The notes under the pieces: generated by a model
The model's input: the letters and a program-made list of their open reading frames with translations, nothing else
Databases searched by the model: none
Told to the model about the DNA's origin: nothing
Shown here: piece by piece, positions 36,332 through 45,584 of the stretch
How positions within the stretch are numbered: position 1 is the stretch's first letter
Layout of the letters: each line of letters begins with the position of its first letter
Source: Halorhabdus sp. BNX81
Lineage (GTDB): Archaea > Halobacteriota > Halobacteria > Halobacteriales > Haloarculaceae
Direction: 5' to 3'
Assembly (NCBI RefSeq): GCF_029229925.1
Contig: NZ_CP107254.1
Location: 1,178,001 to 1,242,000 of the forward strand
DNA length: 64,000 bases
Position numbers and translations under genes: made by a program

Positions 36332-36340
36332 CGACGATCG

Positions 36341-36363
36341 TTTTCCCGTCGAGTCGGTTTTTT
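36341..36363 (+). terminator. oligo-T terminator after tpiA
   Basis: A TTTT run at 36341-36344 and a TTTTTT run at 36358-36363 follow the tpiA stop. Oligo-T in the sense strand is the usual archaeal termination signal. Confidence 0.45.
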
Positions 36364-36439
36364 GGATTCGGCGGCACAGCCGTTGCTATCCTGAAGCGTG
36401 GAACGGAAAACGGGTCGCCGTCTCGTCCTCGATCGTCGA

Positions 36440-36997
36440 TTATTCCGCGTCGGCGGGCACGTCGAAGTCGTGATAATGTTCGCCCTTCTCTTTGCTGAGG
36501 ATGTTCAGCGCCGCTGCTGCGCCGTCTCCGGCGGCGATGACCGCCTGCCACTCCTCGGCGCGAACCATCGCGCCCGTCGCGTAGGCGTCCTCGACGCTGG
36601 TCTCCATGTTGACCGAGACGTCGACGATGCCCTCTTCGGTGGTCGCACAGCCGAGTTCCTCGGCAAGTGATCGGTCGGCACCGGTTGCCAGGACGACGTA
36701 GTCGGCGTTGTATTCGCCCACGTCGGTCGTGACGGTGAACCCGTCCCCGGCGTCCTCGACAGCGGTGACTTCCTCGCCCTGGTTGCGTTGCACGCCGAAG
36801 CTTTCGACCTGCTCGCGAGAGACATCCATGAACTCGCTGCCGTCCATCGAGTCGATGCCGAGGTAGTTGAACAGGTGGGCCTTGTGCATCCAGGTCTCGT
36901 CGGTGTCGAAGACGATCGTTTCGAGGTCGTTTTTCGCGGTGAACAGTGCGGCGCTCAGGCCGGCGGGACCGCCGCCGACGACAAGTACATCTGCCAT
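36440..36997 (-). CDS. short FAD-dependent oxidoreductase, thioredoxin-reductase-like
   Basis: A 185-residue protein holding an FAD-binding domain: VLVVGGGPAGLSAALFTAK, ADYVVLATGADRS, and TSVEDAYATGAMVRAEEWQA with IAAGDGAAAALNI. It lacks the NADPH-binding insertion and the CxxC redox pair of thioredoxin reductase, so it is about half that enzyme's length. Similar short proteins are common in haloarchaea. Its partner is unknown. Confidence 0.82.
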   Translation of the reverse strand: MADVLVVGGGPAGLSAALFTAKNDLETIVFDTDETWMHKAHLFNYLGIDSMDGSEFMDVSREQVESFGVQRNQGEEVTAVEDAGDGFTVTTDVGEYNADYVVLATGADRSLAEELGCATTEEGIVDVSVNMETSVEDAYATGAMVRAEEWQAVIAAGDGAAAALNILSKEKGEHYHDFDVPADAE

Positions 36998-37224
36998 ACT
37001 ATACCAGTTGAATGCCTACCCAATAAACATTGGTTTGGTGGCACCGGCCGCTCGTCTGTTCGCAGATTCCTTTCCGGACTGTGGGAGTACCCGACGGTAC
37101 CGCGCTCCGTGCATAGCCGCTTCACTGTCGGCTCCCCGTACAGAACTACAACGGTGTCACCATCGCCTGCCAGATCTCTATTCTGGGTTGCCCGGTTTGC
37201 CGGCGGGTGTCAGCGGGACCAGCC

Positions 37225-37245
37225 CGCAACAGACACTTTTATATA
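37225..37245 (+). promoter_or_regulatory. A/T-rich promoter of the pectate lyase gene
   Basis: Overlapping TATA-like elements (TTTTATATAG and TTTTATAAG) lie about 30-48 nt before ATG 37278, so a short leader is likely. The region is much more A/T-rich than its surroundings. Confidence 0.55.
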
Positions 37246-37277
37246 GTTTTATAAGACAATTTGAACTGGATTGCTGA

Positions 37278-40200
37278 ATGATAGAGCACAGCCGACGCAC
37301 GTTCCTGCGTGCATTTGGGGCAGGGGGCATCGGGGCACTGGGGGAAACACATGCGGTCAATCCTGGGCGGGCAGCGACCGCCATCACGATCGAGGGCGGT
37401 GGCGAAGATATCTGGGACGCGGCCGACGCCTTTCAGTACTACTATACCGAACTGGAGGGGGATTTCGACGTCACCGTGAAGGTCGAATCACAGGAAGCGA
37501 CGGATGAATGGGCGAAAGCTGGGTTGATGGTCCGCCAGACGTTGACCGCGGACGCCGAGACGGCGATGATTCGAAAGACGCCCGGCCACGAAACCTCGTT
37601 CCAGTGGCGGTCAGACGATGGCGACCAGATGGTCAGTACGACGTCCGAGGGCGGGAGCGACGAGGGCGAGGTCGCCGGTGGCACAATGCCTGCGACCTGG
37701 CAACGCCTCGTGCGCGACGGCGATACCATCGAAGCCTACGGGTCGCCCGACGGCGCGAACTGGACGCGGATCGCAGCCATCTCGCCGAGCGATATCGATT
37801 TCGCCGAGTCGGCGTACGTCGGGCTAGCAGTCTGTAGCGGCGAGGAAGGCACGCGCTGTAGGGCAGCGTTTTCGAATCTCTCGGGTCTCTCGCCGACGAG
37901 CAACACCGACATCGGCGACGTCACCGTCCCGGGGAGCGTCTCGGAACGCACCGACAAGGACACGAGCGTCGTCGTCTCGACGGGGTCGGCTTCGGGGGTC
38001 ACAGCCAGTGGCGCGACGATCACGGGGTCACTTGACGACCTCGGTGGCGCGTCCTCGGCGACCGTCTCCTTCGAGTATCGGGAGCGCACGGGGGGATCTT
38101 GGCAGAGTGTGGGGACCCAGACCCTGTCCAGGACCAGGTCCTACAGCGAACCCATTACTGGACTCGAACCGGGCACCGCTTACGAGTTCCGGGCGGTTTC
38201 GACGGCCAGCGACGGCGATACCGATACCGGTTCCGCCAACACGTTCAGGACCGCAGCCAGGCGCGATGGACCCGACGTGATCACTGTCGAGGGAGCTGGT
38301 GGAGACATTTGGAACGAGGCGGATGAGGGGCATTACTACTACACGCCGGTTGAGGGTGACTTCGACGTGACCGTCCGCATCGACAGTCTCGACGACACCG
38401 ACGAGTGGGCCAAGACCGGGTTGATGGTCCGTGAGTCGCTGTCCGCCGACGCGGTGAACGCGATGGTCAGGAAGACCCCTGGCCACGAAACGTCGATTCA
38501 GTGGCGTGAGGGTGCGGGGGCGGAAACCACGAGCACGACCGCCGACGCCGGCGAGGGGGAGAGTGAACTATCGGGAAGCACGATGCCCGCACGGTATCAG
38601 CGATTGGTCCGGACCGGCGACGTCATCGAGGCATACGCGTCCACCGATGGGAGCGACTGGACGCTGATCGCCGCTCTGGATGACTCGCGGGTATCCGTCT
38701 CCGAGACCGCGTACGTCGGGCTGGCGGTCACCAGCCACAACACGGGCACCCTGTGTACGGCCGAATTTTCGGAACTGTCGGGACTCGCGCCGACGGACAA
38801 CCGGGACATCGGCGATCCGGACATCTCGGGGAGCGTCACCCACGAACGCGACTCCGGCGATGCTGATCCAGTGGTTTCGACGGGTTCGGTCTCGAACGTC
38901 GGAACACATTCGGCGACGCTGTCAGGTTCACTCACGGACCTCGGTGGGGCCACGTCAGTCGAGGTCGCCTTCGAATACCGTGCGCGCGACAGTGCCTCGT
39001 GGTCCTCGACCGCGGCGCAGACGCTGTCCTCGACGGGATCGTTTAGCGAGACACTTTCCGGACTCGATCCGGATACCGACTACGAGTTCCGGGCGATTGG
39101 GGACGCGAGCGACGGTGATCCGGTCACTGGCTCGGCGACGATGTTCAGTACATCGACCAGCACTGACACCGCCGGCGGATCATACTTCGACCCGTCGGAC
39201 GGGTTCGCCGATCCGGCACCGTGGCTGGATGACAGTACGCAAGTCATTCGGATCCAGAACGCCACCCGCAGCGAGGTCGAACGTGCGTTCAGCACTTCTG
39301 GCCCGCGCGTGATCGTCTTCGAGACCAGCGGGACCATCGACCTCGGCGGTGAGGAACTGGCGATTACCGAGGACAAGTGCTGGGTAGCGGGCCAGACCGC
39401 GCCCTCGCCCGGGATTACGTTCATCAAAGGCCAGCTCCAGATCGACGCAAACGACTGTGTCGTCCAGCACATTCGGTCCCGTCACGGACCGGGGTCCGAG
39501 GGCAGCATCCAGAGCAACGACGCGTTCAACACGCAGGACGACACCACCAACAACGTCGTCGATCACGTCTCGGCCTCGTGGGGTACTGACGAGTGCATGT
39601 CCGTCGGGTACGACACCGACCGGACGACCTACACGAACTGTCTCATCTACGAGGGGCTGTACGATCCCTACGGCGACGGCGCCGATCACAACTACGGGAC
39701 GCTCATCGGTGACGGCGCTGAGAACGTCGCGCTGCTGGGTAACGTCTGGGCGAAGGTCCGTGGCCGGGTCCCACGGCTCAAAAGTGGGACTCGATCCGCC
39801 CTCGCCAACAACGTGATGTACTTCTTCAACGAGGCGACGAACATGGACGGCGACACGGAAGCGTCCATCGTCGGGAACGTCTACGCCCCCCAGGACCTCG
39901 AGGACACGGCGATCGAAGACGGGACTGCCTATCTGGCGGACAACGTCACCGATCCCACGTCGACGCCGCTGACCGGCGACACGTCCGAGCTGTCGTCTCG
40001 GCCGCTGTGGCCCGATGGGCTCTCCGCGATGGACTCGAGCGAGGTCGAGAACCACAACCTGAATTACGCTGGCGCACGCCCGGCCGATCGCACTGAGGAC
40101 GACTCGCGGATCATCTCCGAGATCGAAACCCGCGCTGGCGATCCATACACCGAGTCGCCGTACGACTACTGGATTCCCGACCACGAAGCAGTCGGCGGGT

Positions 40201-40313
40201 ATCCCACCCTCCCGGAGAACACCCACTCGCTGACGGTCCCTGACTCGGGCCTTCGTGAGTGGCTCGAACAGTGGGCGCTCGCCGTCGAGGAGAGCGGCGC
40301 GAGCCCGCCCTGA
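37278..40313 (+). CDS. secreted pectate lyase with duplicated accessory modules
   Basis: A 1011-residue exported protein. Order: Tat signal (HSRRTFLRAFGAGGIGALG); module A near residues 35-330; module B near residues 334-630; then a right-handed beta-helix lyase domain to about residue 950. Each module has a lectin-like beta-sandwich (EGDFDVTV, DEWAK.GLMVR, KTPGHETS.QWR) followed by a fibronectin-III-like part (GLEPGTAYEFRA). The lyase domain has GVTF-like repeats and VVDHVSASWGTDECMS, as in pectate lyases of family PL1. It should cleave extracellular pectin. The closing region is Trp-rich and unassigned. Confidence 0.85.
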   Translation: MIEHSRRTFLRAFGAGGIGALGETHAVNPGRAATAITIEGGGEDIWDAADAFQYYYTELEGDFDVTVKVESQEATDEWAKAGLMVRQTLTADAETAMIRKTPGHETSFQWRSDDGDQMVSTTSEGGSDEGEVAGGTMPATWQRLVRDGDTIEAYGSPDGANWTRIAAISPSDIDFAESAYVGLAVCSGEEGTRCRAAFSNLSGLSPTSNTDIGDVTVPGSVSERTDKDTSVVVSTGSASGVTASGATITGSLDDLGGASSATVSFEYRERTGGSWQSVGTQTLSRTRSYSEPITGLEPGTAYEFRAVSTASDGDTDTGSANTFRTAARRDGPDVITVEGAGGDIWNEADEGHYYYTPVEGDFDVTVRIDSLDDTDEWAKTGLMVRESLSADAVNAMVRKTPGHETSIQWREGAGAETTSTTADAGEGESELSGSTMPARYQRLVRTGDVIEAYASTDGSDWTLIAALDDSRVSVSETAYVGLAVTSHNTGTLCTAEFSELSGLAPTDNRDIGDPDISGSVTHERDSGDADPVVSTGSVSNVGTHSATLSGSLTDLGGATSVEVAFEYRARDSASWSSTAAQTLSSTGSFSETLSGLDPDTDYEFRAIGDASDGDPVTGSATMFSTSTSTDTAGGSYFDPSDGFADPAPWLDDSTQVIRIQNATRSEVERAFSTSGPRVIVFETSGTIDLGGEELAITEDKCWVAGQTAPSPGITFIKGQLQIDANDCVVQHIRSRHGPGSEGSIQSNDAFNTQDDTTNNVVDHVSASWGTDECMSVGYDTDRTTYTNCLIYEGLYDPYGDGADHNYGTLIGDGAENVALLGNVWAKVRGRVPRLKSGTRSALANNVMYFFNEATNMDGDTEASIVGNVYAPQDLEDTAIEDGTAYLADNVTDPTSTPLTGDTSELSSRPLWPDGLSAMDSSEVENHNLNYAGARPADRTEDDSRIISEIETRAGDPYTESPYDYWIPDHEAVGGYPTLPENTHSLTVPDSGLREWLEQWALAVEESGASPP
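37380..38264 (+). repeat. internal protein-module repeat A of the pectate lyase
   Basis: Codes a beta-sandwich plus fibronectin-III-like unit of about 295 residues. It aligns with 38277-39162 along its length; KTPGHETS, GLMVR and YEFRA are shared. Confidence 0.8.
38277..39162 (+). repeat. internal protein-module repeat B of the pectate lyase
   Basis: Second copy of the module pair, ending just before the lyase domain. Amino-acid identity looks to be above half by eye; nucleotide drift shows the duplication is not recent. Confidence 0.8.
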
Positions 40314-40335
40314 GACGAGCGCGACCGACGGGGCG

Positions 40336-41346
40336 TCAGGCGAGCTGCCGACGGAACGCCCGTGCGGCGTCCTCGCCATCTCCGTAGAGATCCGCAACGA
40401 ACGACGGCCGCCGGTCGAGCCGCGACCGGCCGGCCCGCTCTCGCGGGAGGTCGATGTGCCGGATCGTCGTCTCTGTCAGCGACGGGTCGGCGAGTCGGCC
40501 GTCGGCGATCCACTCGTTGACGGTCTCGACGAACCGCCGTTCCTGGCGGAGCGACAGCGTCTCGACGAGTTGCCGGACGCGCCCGTCGATGGCTTCGGCG
40601 GTCGTCGGCATCTCCTCGACCGTCTCCGGTGTCAGGCGGACGATCCACAGTTCGTCCGGCGCCGGGATCGTCCCATCGGTCACGAACTCGCGGATCGGCG
40701 GATTCTGGGAGAGGAAGCCGTCCCAGTACTGCTCGCCGTCGATATCGACAGGTTCGAAAACTCGTGGGATCGCCGATGAGGCGACGACGGTCGCCGGCGT
40801 GATCTCGTCGTCACGAAAGAGTTGGGGGGACCCGGTCCGGACGTTCACCGCACTGACCAGCAACGCGGGCGCTCGTCGCAGATCGACGAGCTCCCCGAAG
40901 GACGTAAAGTCGACGTGCTCCTGAAGCGTCCGCTCGAGGTGGGCCCGCCCAAGGTCGCTGCCCGGATTGAGATACGGGTTCTCGGCCGGTTCGACGGACG
41001 CCGGTACCGTCGCCCCGAGGACCGCCATGCCGTTCACCCACCGGTCCCAGGGCGTGTTCGCAGCGATGTCGTCCCACACTGCCTCGAGGACACTACCCGA
41101 GGTTTCCCCGGCCGCGAGCAACCCGTACCACGCCGCGACGGCCGAGACGGCCCCACCGGAAGCGCCGCTGAGACCGACCAACCGGTGAGACGACGGGAAC
41201 TCCCCGAGCAGTTCGTCGAGGACGCCTGCGGTGAACGCCGCGTGGCTGCCACCGCCCTGGCAGGCGATCGCGACCGTTCTCTCGGTCGATCCGGACCCGG
41301 ACCGACGCCGATCCAGGAGTTCGAGCAACCGATTCAGGCGAGTCAC
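40336..41346 (-). CDS. patatin-like phospholipase
   Basis: A 336-residue hydrolase. The oxyanion region is CQGGGSHAAFTAGV, the nucleophile elbow is GLSGASGGAV (Ser), and the dyad Asp is in EQYWDGFLSQ. The Arg/Lys found after the GGG loop in many patatins is replaced by His here. It probably hydrolyses lipid esters, though archaeal ether lipids make the natural substrate unclear. GTG 41346 starts the frame. An ACATAAAAG element 37 nt upstream may be its TATA box. Confidence 0.85.
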   Translation of the reverse strand: MTRLNRLLELLDRRRSGSGSTERTVAIACQGGGSHAAFTAGVLDELLGEFPSSHRLVGLSGASGGAVSAVAAWYGLLAAGETSGSVLEAVWDDIAANTPWDRWVNGMAVLGATVPASVEPAENPYLNPGSDLGRAHLERTLQEHVDFTSFGELVDLRRAPALLVSAVNVRTGSPQLFRDDEITPATVVASSAIPRVFEPVDIDGEQYWDGFLSQNPPIREFVTDGTIPAPDELWIVRLTPETVEEMPTTAEAIDGRVRQLVETLSLRQERRFVETVNEWIADGRLADPSLTETTIRHIDLPRERAGRSRLDRRPSFVADLYGDGEDAARAFRRQLA

Positions 41347-41686
41347 GTCCCACGCGAACGCTTTGAGAGGGAAGTACGCTTTTATGTGTCATCTTCTATG
41401 CTGGATCCATCGCTTCCCGAGCGACGTCCCCACCTGTCGTCCTGGCGCGGCAGTCCCAGGCGTTCCACGCGGCGACTCGGGGCCGGATCGCGTCAGCCCG
41501 GTCCCACCCGGAAGGAGGAGCCGAAGGCGCTCGGCAGGACGTCGGCGGACTGTTCGGCGATGTCACCCGGCCCGCTGCACTCCATGGCTGGTTTGACCTT
41601 CGACCGCCCAGAGAACCCCACCTGTGGACTTTGGGTCCCGCAGCCGGGCAGCACCATTAAGCCGCTGCCAGTCAGACGTGTTTGTC
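41347..41686. other. intergenic region between divergent genes
   Basis: 340 bp. A TATA-like CTTTTATG lies near 41380 for the patatin gene and CATTAAG at 41655-41661 for the plus gene (29 nt before its ATG). No gene or RNA is apparent between. Confidence 0.45.
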
Positions 41687-42298
41687 ATGACTGTGGACGG
41701 CGGGCCGCCAGGGGATCACGAATCCGAACCGGCCGACCGAACTGGAGAGCGCAACCCGAGGGAGGAGTCGGAGACGGGCACCGAATCGACGGAGCCCGAG
41801 GACGAGTCCGTCGACCGTGAAGCGCTACAGACGGCGGTCAGGTCGCTCGACTCACGCGTCCGCTGGCAGTGGTGTCTCAGGGCGACGATCGTGGCCGCGG
41901 TAGTTGGCACGATCATCGGGGCGATCAGCGTCTTCGGACTCGAATGGGGACCGCTCCCGGGCGTCGGAGCCTTCCTTTTGGCACTCCTCATCGGGGTCAG
42001 CCACGCGCTCGCGCTGTATCGCACCTGGGAGTACCGGGTTCGCGAGGACGCGTTGTACCTCCAGCGGGGCGTGATCACGCACGTCAAGACTGTCGTCCCG
42101 TTCGTCCGCGTCCAACACATCGACACGAGCCGCGGCCCGATCGACAGACTGCTCGGCCTCTCGTCGCTGGTGGTCTACACAGCCGGATCACGAGGGGCCG
42201 ACGTGACGGTCCCCGGCCTCACGCAAAGTGACGCTGCGGACCTCCAGGAACGATTGAAAGTACTCGCGAAGGATTCCAACGGGGACGACGCTGTCTGA
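41687..42298 (+). CDS. bacterial PH domain membrane protein (YdbS-like)
   Basis: A 203-residue protein with an acidic N-terminus of about 65 residues, two TM helices (IVAAVVGTIIGAISVFGLEW, VGAFLLALLIGVSHALAL), and a bPH2 domain (YRVREDALYLQRGVITHVKT, VPFVRVQHIDTSRGPIDRL, LVVYTAGSRG). Such pairs act at the membrane; the biochemical role is not established. It precedes the larger PH protein by 2 nt. Confidence 0.85.
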   Translation: MTVDGGPPGDHESEPADRTGERNPREESETGTESTEPEDESVDREALQTAVRSLDSRVRWQWCLRATIVAAVVGTIIGAISVFGLEWGPLPGVGAFLLALLIGVSHALALYRTWEYRVREDALYLQRGVITHVKTVVPFVRVQHIDTSRGPIDRLLGLSSLVVYTAGSRGADVTVPGLTQSDAADLQERLKVLAKDSNGDDAV

Positions 42299-42300
42299 CC

Positions 42301-43761
42301 ATGCGACTTGATCCGCTTTCGATCCCCTATCGGATCGCCGAGAACAGCACCCAGATCGCGGGCGGTGTCGTCGTTGCCGGGATCGCGGGTTCCAGTGGCT
42401 CCGGCGGAAATCTCCTGCAAGGCGCGACGATCTTCTTCGGCATCGCGGCGGTCGGCGTCGCTCTCGTCGCCGGCTGGAACGTCGCTTATTATCGGCGGTT
42501 CCGCTATGAGCTGACTGGGGACACGTTCGATATCGAGTCCGGTGTCCTGTCACGTCGCGATCGCGAGATCCCTTACCGACGCATCCAGAACGTCGACATC
42601 AGACAGAACGTCGTCCAGCGACTCCTCGGCATCGCCGAGGTGCGCCTGGAGACCGCCGGCGGCGGCCAGACTGAGGCTCAACTCAAGTACGTCAACCGCG
42701 AGGAGGCGGGCCGACTCCAGGAGGAAGTCGGCCGCCGAAAGCGTGGGCAGGAGCCGAGTGTCGACGAGAGCGAAGCCGAACAGCAAACCGAGACGCTATA
42801 TTCGATAACCCCCCGTGAGTTAGGGATTCTCGGACTCGTCTCGATGGATCTCCGGCTGGTTCCGTTCCTGTTGGTGGCGCTGTCAGTGTTTGGCCCGGCG
42901 GCGATCACCAGCATGCTACCGGACGTCGATCAGTGGTTTCTGATCGGTCCGCTCGTCGGCCTCACTACCCTCGTCGGGCTGGCGATCCTCAGTGGGATCA
43001 TCTCGATGCTACAGTATTACGATTTCCAGTTGCGATCGCATGGGGACGAGTATCGCTACGAACGCGGACTCCTCCAGCGCTACAGCGGTTCGATCCCCGT
43101 CGAGAAGGTTCAGACGCTGTCGATCCGGGAGAACGTCCTCGCCCGCTGGCTGGGCTACGCCAGCCTGACGATCGAGACGGCGGGCTACGCGCCCGGCCAG
43201 GGATCGGGCGCACGCTCACAGTCGGCCATCCCGATTGCCGAACGCGACCGGGTAGTTGAACTCGCCCGCTCGATCGAGCCGTTCGACGAAGTGACCTTCG
43301 AACGCCCCCCCAAACGAGCGAGAGAGCGCTACGCCGTCAGGTACCTGCTGGTCGCGCTCCTCGTGATCGCCGGCACCTATGCAGTGACGCTCGTCCCGGA
43401 TATCTCCGGCCCTTGGTTCCTCTCGGCGTTGGTTCTTCCCGTGGTGCCGATCGCGGCTCATGTAAAATGGCGACATCGCGGGTATTACATGGGTGAGGAG
43501 TACGCGATCACGCGCAACGGGTTCTGGTCGCGCCGGATCACGATCGTTCCGACCTACCGCGTCCAGACCGTCCTCTCCTCGCGGACGATCTTCCAGCGTC
43601 GCCGTCGGCTGGCCTCGGTTATCGTCGATACAGCGGGCTCGAGCAGTCTCATGGGCACGGACGCGGTCGCGGCGGACATCGACGCCGAGCAGGCTGATCG
43701 ACTCAGAGAAACTGTCGCCGATCGGCTGCAGGTGGCGATCGGGCAGCGAGACAGTTCCTGA
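42301..43761 (+). CDS. bacterial PH domain membrane protein (YdbT-like), three PH domains
   Basis: A 486-residue protein with repeated bPH2 units. Each unit has a characteristic RxxxxxxYRRIQxVxxxxxxxQRLLGxxx pattern: IPYRRIQNVDIRQNVVQRLL, IPVEKVQTLSIRENVLARWL, and IVPTYRVQTVLSSRTIFQRR. Six TM helices in pairs separate them. It likely forms a complex with the preceding small PH protein, as YdbS-YdbT homologs are always adjacent. Role unclear. Confidence 0.87.
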   Translation: MRLDPLSIPYRIAENSTQIAGGVVVAGIAGSSGSGGNLLQGATIFFGIAAVGVALVAGWNVAYYRRFRYELTGDTFDIESGVLSRRDREIPYRRIQNVDIRQNVVQRLLGIAEVRLETAGGGQTEAQLKYVNREEAGRLQEEVGRRKRGQEPSVDESEAEQQTETLYSITPRELGILGLVSMDLRLVPFLLVALSVFGPAAITSMLPDVDQWFLIGPLVGLTTLVGLAILSGIISMLQYYDFQLRSHGDEYRYERGLLQRYSGSIPVEKVQTLSIRENVLARWLGYASLTIETAGYAPGQGSGARSQSAIPIAERDRVVELARSIEPFDEVTFERPPKRARERYAVRYLLVALLVIAGTYAVTLVPDISGPWFLSALVLPVVPIAAHVKWRHRGYYMGEEYAITRNGFWSRRITIVPTYRVQTVLSSRTIFQRRRRLASVIVDTAGSSSLMGTDAVAADIDAEQADRLRETVADRLQVAIGQRDSS

Positions 43762-43791
43762 ACTGATGGGCCGTCGAGGCCGAACTGGCGG

Positions 43792-45420
43792 TCACTCGAC
43801 TAATGCAGTGAACGCACTGACACGGTCGTCCGGCCCAGTGACGATTATCTCGTCGTCGTCTTCGAACGTGAACGTCGGATCGAAGTCAGTAATCAACTCG
43901 CCGTTTCGCTGGATCGCGATGACGGTACACCCGGTCTCGGCCCTGATGTCGGCTGATGCGATCGATTGGCCGGCAAGCGTGCCAACCGGGAGGCGGACGA
44001 CTTCGACGCCCTGATCGAAGGTGATGACGTCCTCGCCGAAGATGGTCGAGGCGAGCATTCGACCGCTGACGGTTGCCAGCGCCAGCACGTAATCGGCCCC
44101 GGCGCGATAGAGTTTCTGGACGTTGGCTGTCTCGTTGGCCCTGACGACCACTTCGACGTCGGGTTCGAGCTGTCGGACGACGAGCGAGGCGAACACCGCC
44201 GACGTGTCATCCGGCAGCGCCAGCACGACCGAACTTGCCTCGTCGATATCAGCTGTCTCTAACGTGTCGGGATCAGTCGCATCCCCGACGACATCGACAC
44301 CAGGCTTCTCGTCGAGATCGATGACGGTCACCGGCAATCCTGCCCTGACAACCCGCTGTTTGACTGTCGATCCCACTTCGCCGTAGCCACAGATGAGGAC
44401 GGGACCGCGACGTTGCTGACGTGCCTCTGCCCGGGCGAGTTTCTGAAAGGCCTGGAGTTGGGGTTCACGCCCGGCGACCAAAAGGACTGTCCGGGCGTTG
44501 ATCCGATCCGCAGGCGATGGCGAACTCACAAACTGGCCACGGAACCACGCACCGATGACGTTCGCGCCGGTTCGCTCGCGGATGCGACTCTCGCCGATGG
44601 TGGTCCCGACGAGGTCGCTCCCCGCCTCGATCGGAATCTCGACGATCTCTAACTCATCGCCGATCTCGACCGCGTCGGAGACCTCGTCGGTGACGGCCGT
44701 CGTGGCTTTCTGGGCCAAGCTTTCGCCGATCAGATGTCGTGGTGTGAAGACCTGATCGGCCCCCGCGTAGCGATGGTAATCCGCGAGCGTCGCGTCCTCG
44801 ACGAACGTGATCGTCCGGGTCTCGGGGGCGAGTTGATCGACGGCGAGTGCGATCGAGGCGTTGACTTCGTCGTTGACATCGGCGACAAGCGCACGTGCAT
44901 CTTCGATGCCCGCAGCGGTCAGAGAATCGATCGACTCCGGATCGCCATACATGACGGCGATACCGTCGTCGTAATAGTCGGTCGCGGTGTCTCGGTCCGG
45001 TTCGATGACGACGTACGATTCCTCGAGCATCCGCAACTCGTCGATCAGCATCTCCGTTCGCGGGGTGTATCCGCAGATGACGACGTGATCGTCGGCGTCC
45101 TCGATTGAATCGGGGACAGTCGTCGTCAGTCGCTGTTCGATCCAGGGTGCGACAAACAGCGGCAGCGCCATGAATACGAAGAAGACACCGGTCGCTTGCA
45201 TCGCGATCGCGAGCAATCGCATCTGGGGTGTGGTCCAGGCGGCGGCGTCCTCGCCGTAGCCGGTCGTGGTAAAGGACTGGACGACGACCAAAAGCGACTC
45301 GGTCAACGTTCGGGAGGCGTCCTCGAATATCGCCATGCCGGCCCCGTAGGCGATCGTATAGAGGATCGTCACGGCGGCGAAGGCACCGAGATAATAGTAC
45401 GCGCGCCGTCGCCGACTCAT
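43792..45420 (-). CDS. potassium channel fused to two RCK (TrkA-N/TrkA-C) units
   Basis: A 542-residue ion-channel protein. Two TM helices flank the pore loop QSFTTTGYGED, a TVGYGD-like selectivity filter. Then come two RCK units: HVVICGYTPRTEMLIDEL and PVLICGYGEVGSTVKQRV (NAD-binding TrkA-N), each followed by a TrkA-C domain. It is a gated K+ channel, which suits a cell that accumulates KCl. The start at 45420 gives SRRRRAYYYLG just before the first TM helix; 45471 is an alternative. Confidence 0.85.
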   Translation of the reverse strand: MSRRRRAYYYLGAFAAVTILYTIAYGAGMAIFEDASRTLTESLLVVVQSFTTTGYGEDAAAWTTPQMRLLAIAMQATGVFFVFMALPLFVAPWIEQRLTTTVPDSIEDADDHVVICGYTPRTEMLIDELRMLEESYVVIEPDRDTATDYYDDGIAVMYGDPESIDSLTAAGIEDARALVADVNDEVNASIALAVDQLAPETRTITFVEDATLADYHRYAGADQVFTPRHLIGESLAQKATTAVTDEVSDAVEIGDELEIVEIPIEAGSDLVGTTIGESRIRERTGANVIGAWFRGQFVSSPSPADRINARTVLLVAGREPQLQAFQKLARAEARQQRRGPVLICGYGEVGSTVKQRVVRAGLPVTVIDLDEKPGVDVVGDATDPDTLETADIDEASSVVLALPDDTSAVFASLVVRQLEPDVEVVVRANETANVQKLYRAGADYVLALATVSGRMLASTIFGEDVITFDQGVEVVRLPVGTLAGQSIASADIRAETGCTVIAIQRNGELITDFDPTFTFEDDDEIIVTGPDDRVSAFTALVE

Positions 45421-45504
45421 ACCCACATCTGGAGGCGGGGGAGAGAAAACGGTTCGGATCCCGTCGGCCAAACAGCTAAGGGCGTTGGCCCTCCCACGAT
45501 CGAT

Positions 45505-45582
45505 ATGGGTACGATTGACGCGGAACCGTGGGTCGCTGTCTCGAATTCTTCGATGGTGTCCACCTCACGGGGGGCGGCCTAA
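45505..45582 (+). other. possible 25-codon upstream ORF before the ABC ATPase
   Basis: ATG 45505 opens MGTIDAEPWVAVSNSS and ends at TAA 45580-45582, two bases before the GTG start of the ABC gene. The box CTAAGGG at 45476-45482 is centred 26 nt upstream, so leaderless initiation would occur here. It may be a leader peptide or chance. Confidence 0.35.
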
Positions 45583-45584
45583 CC

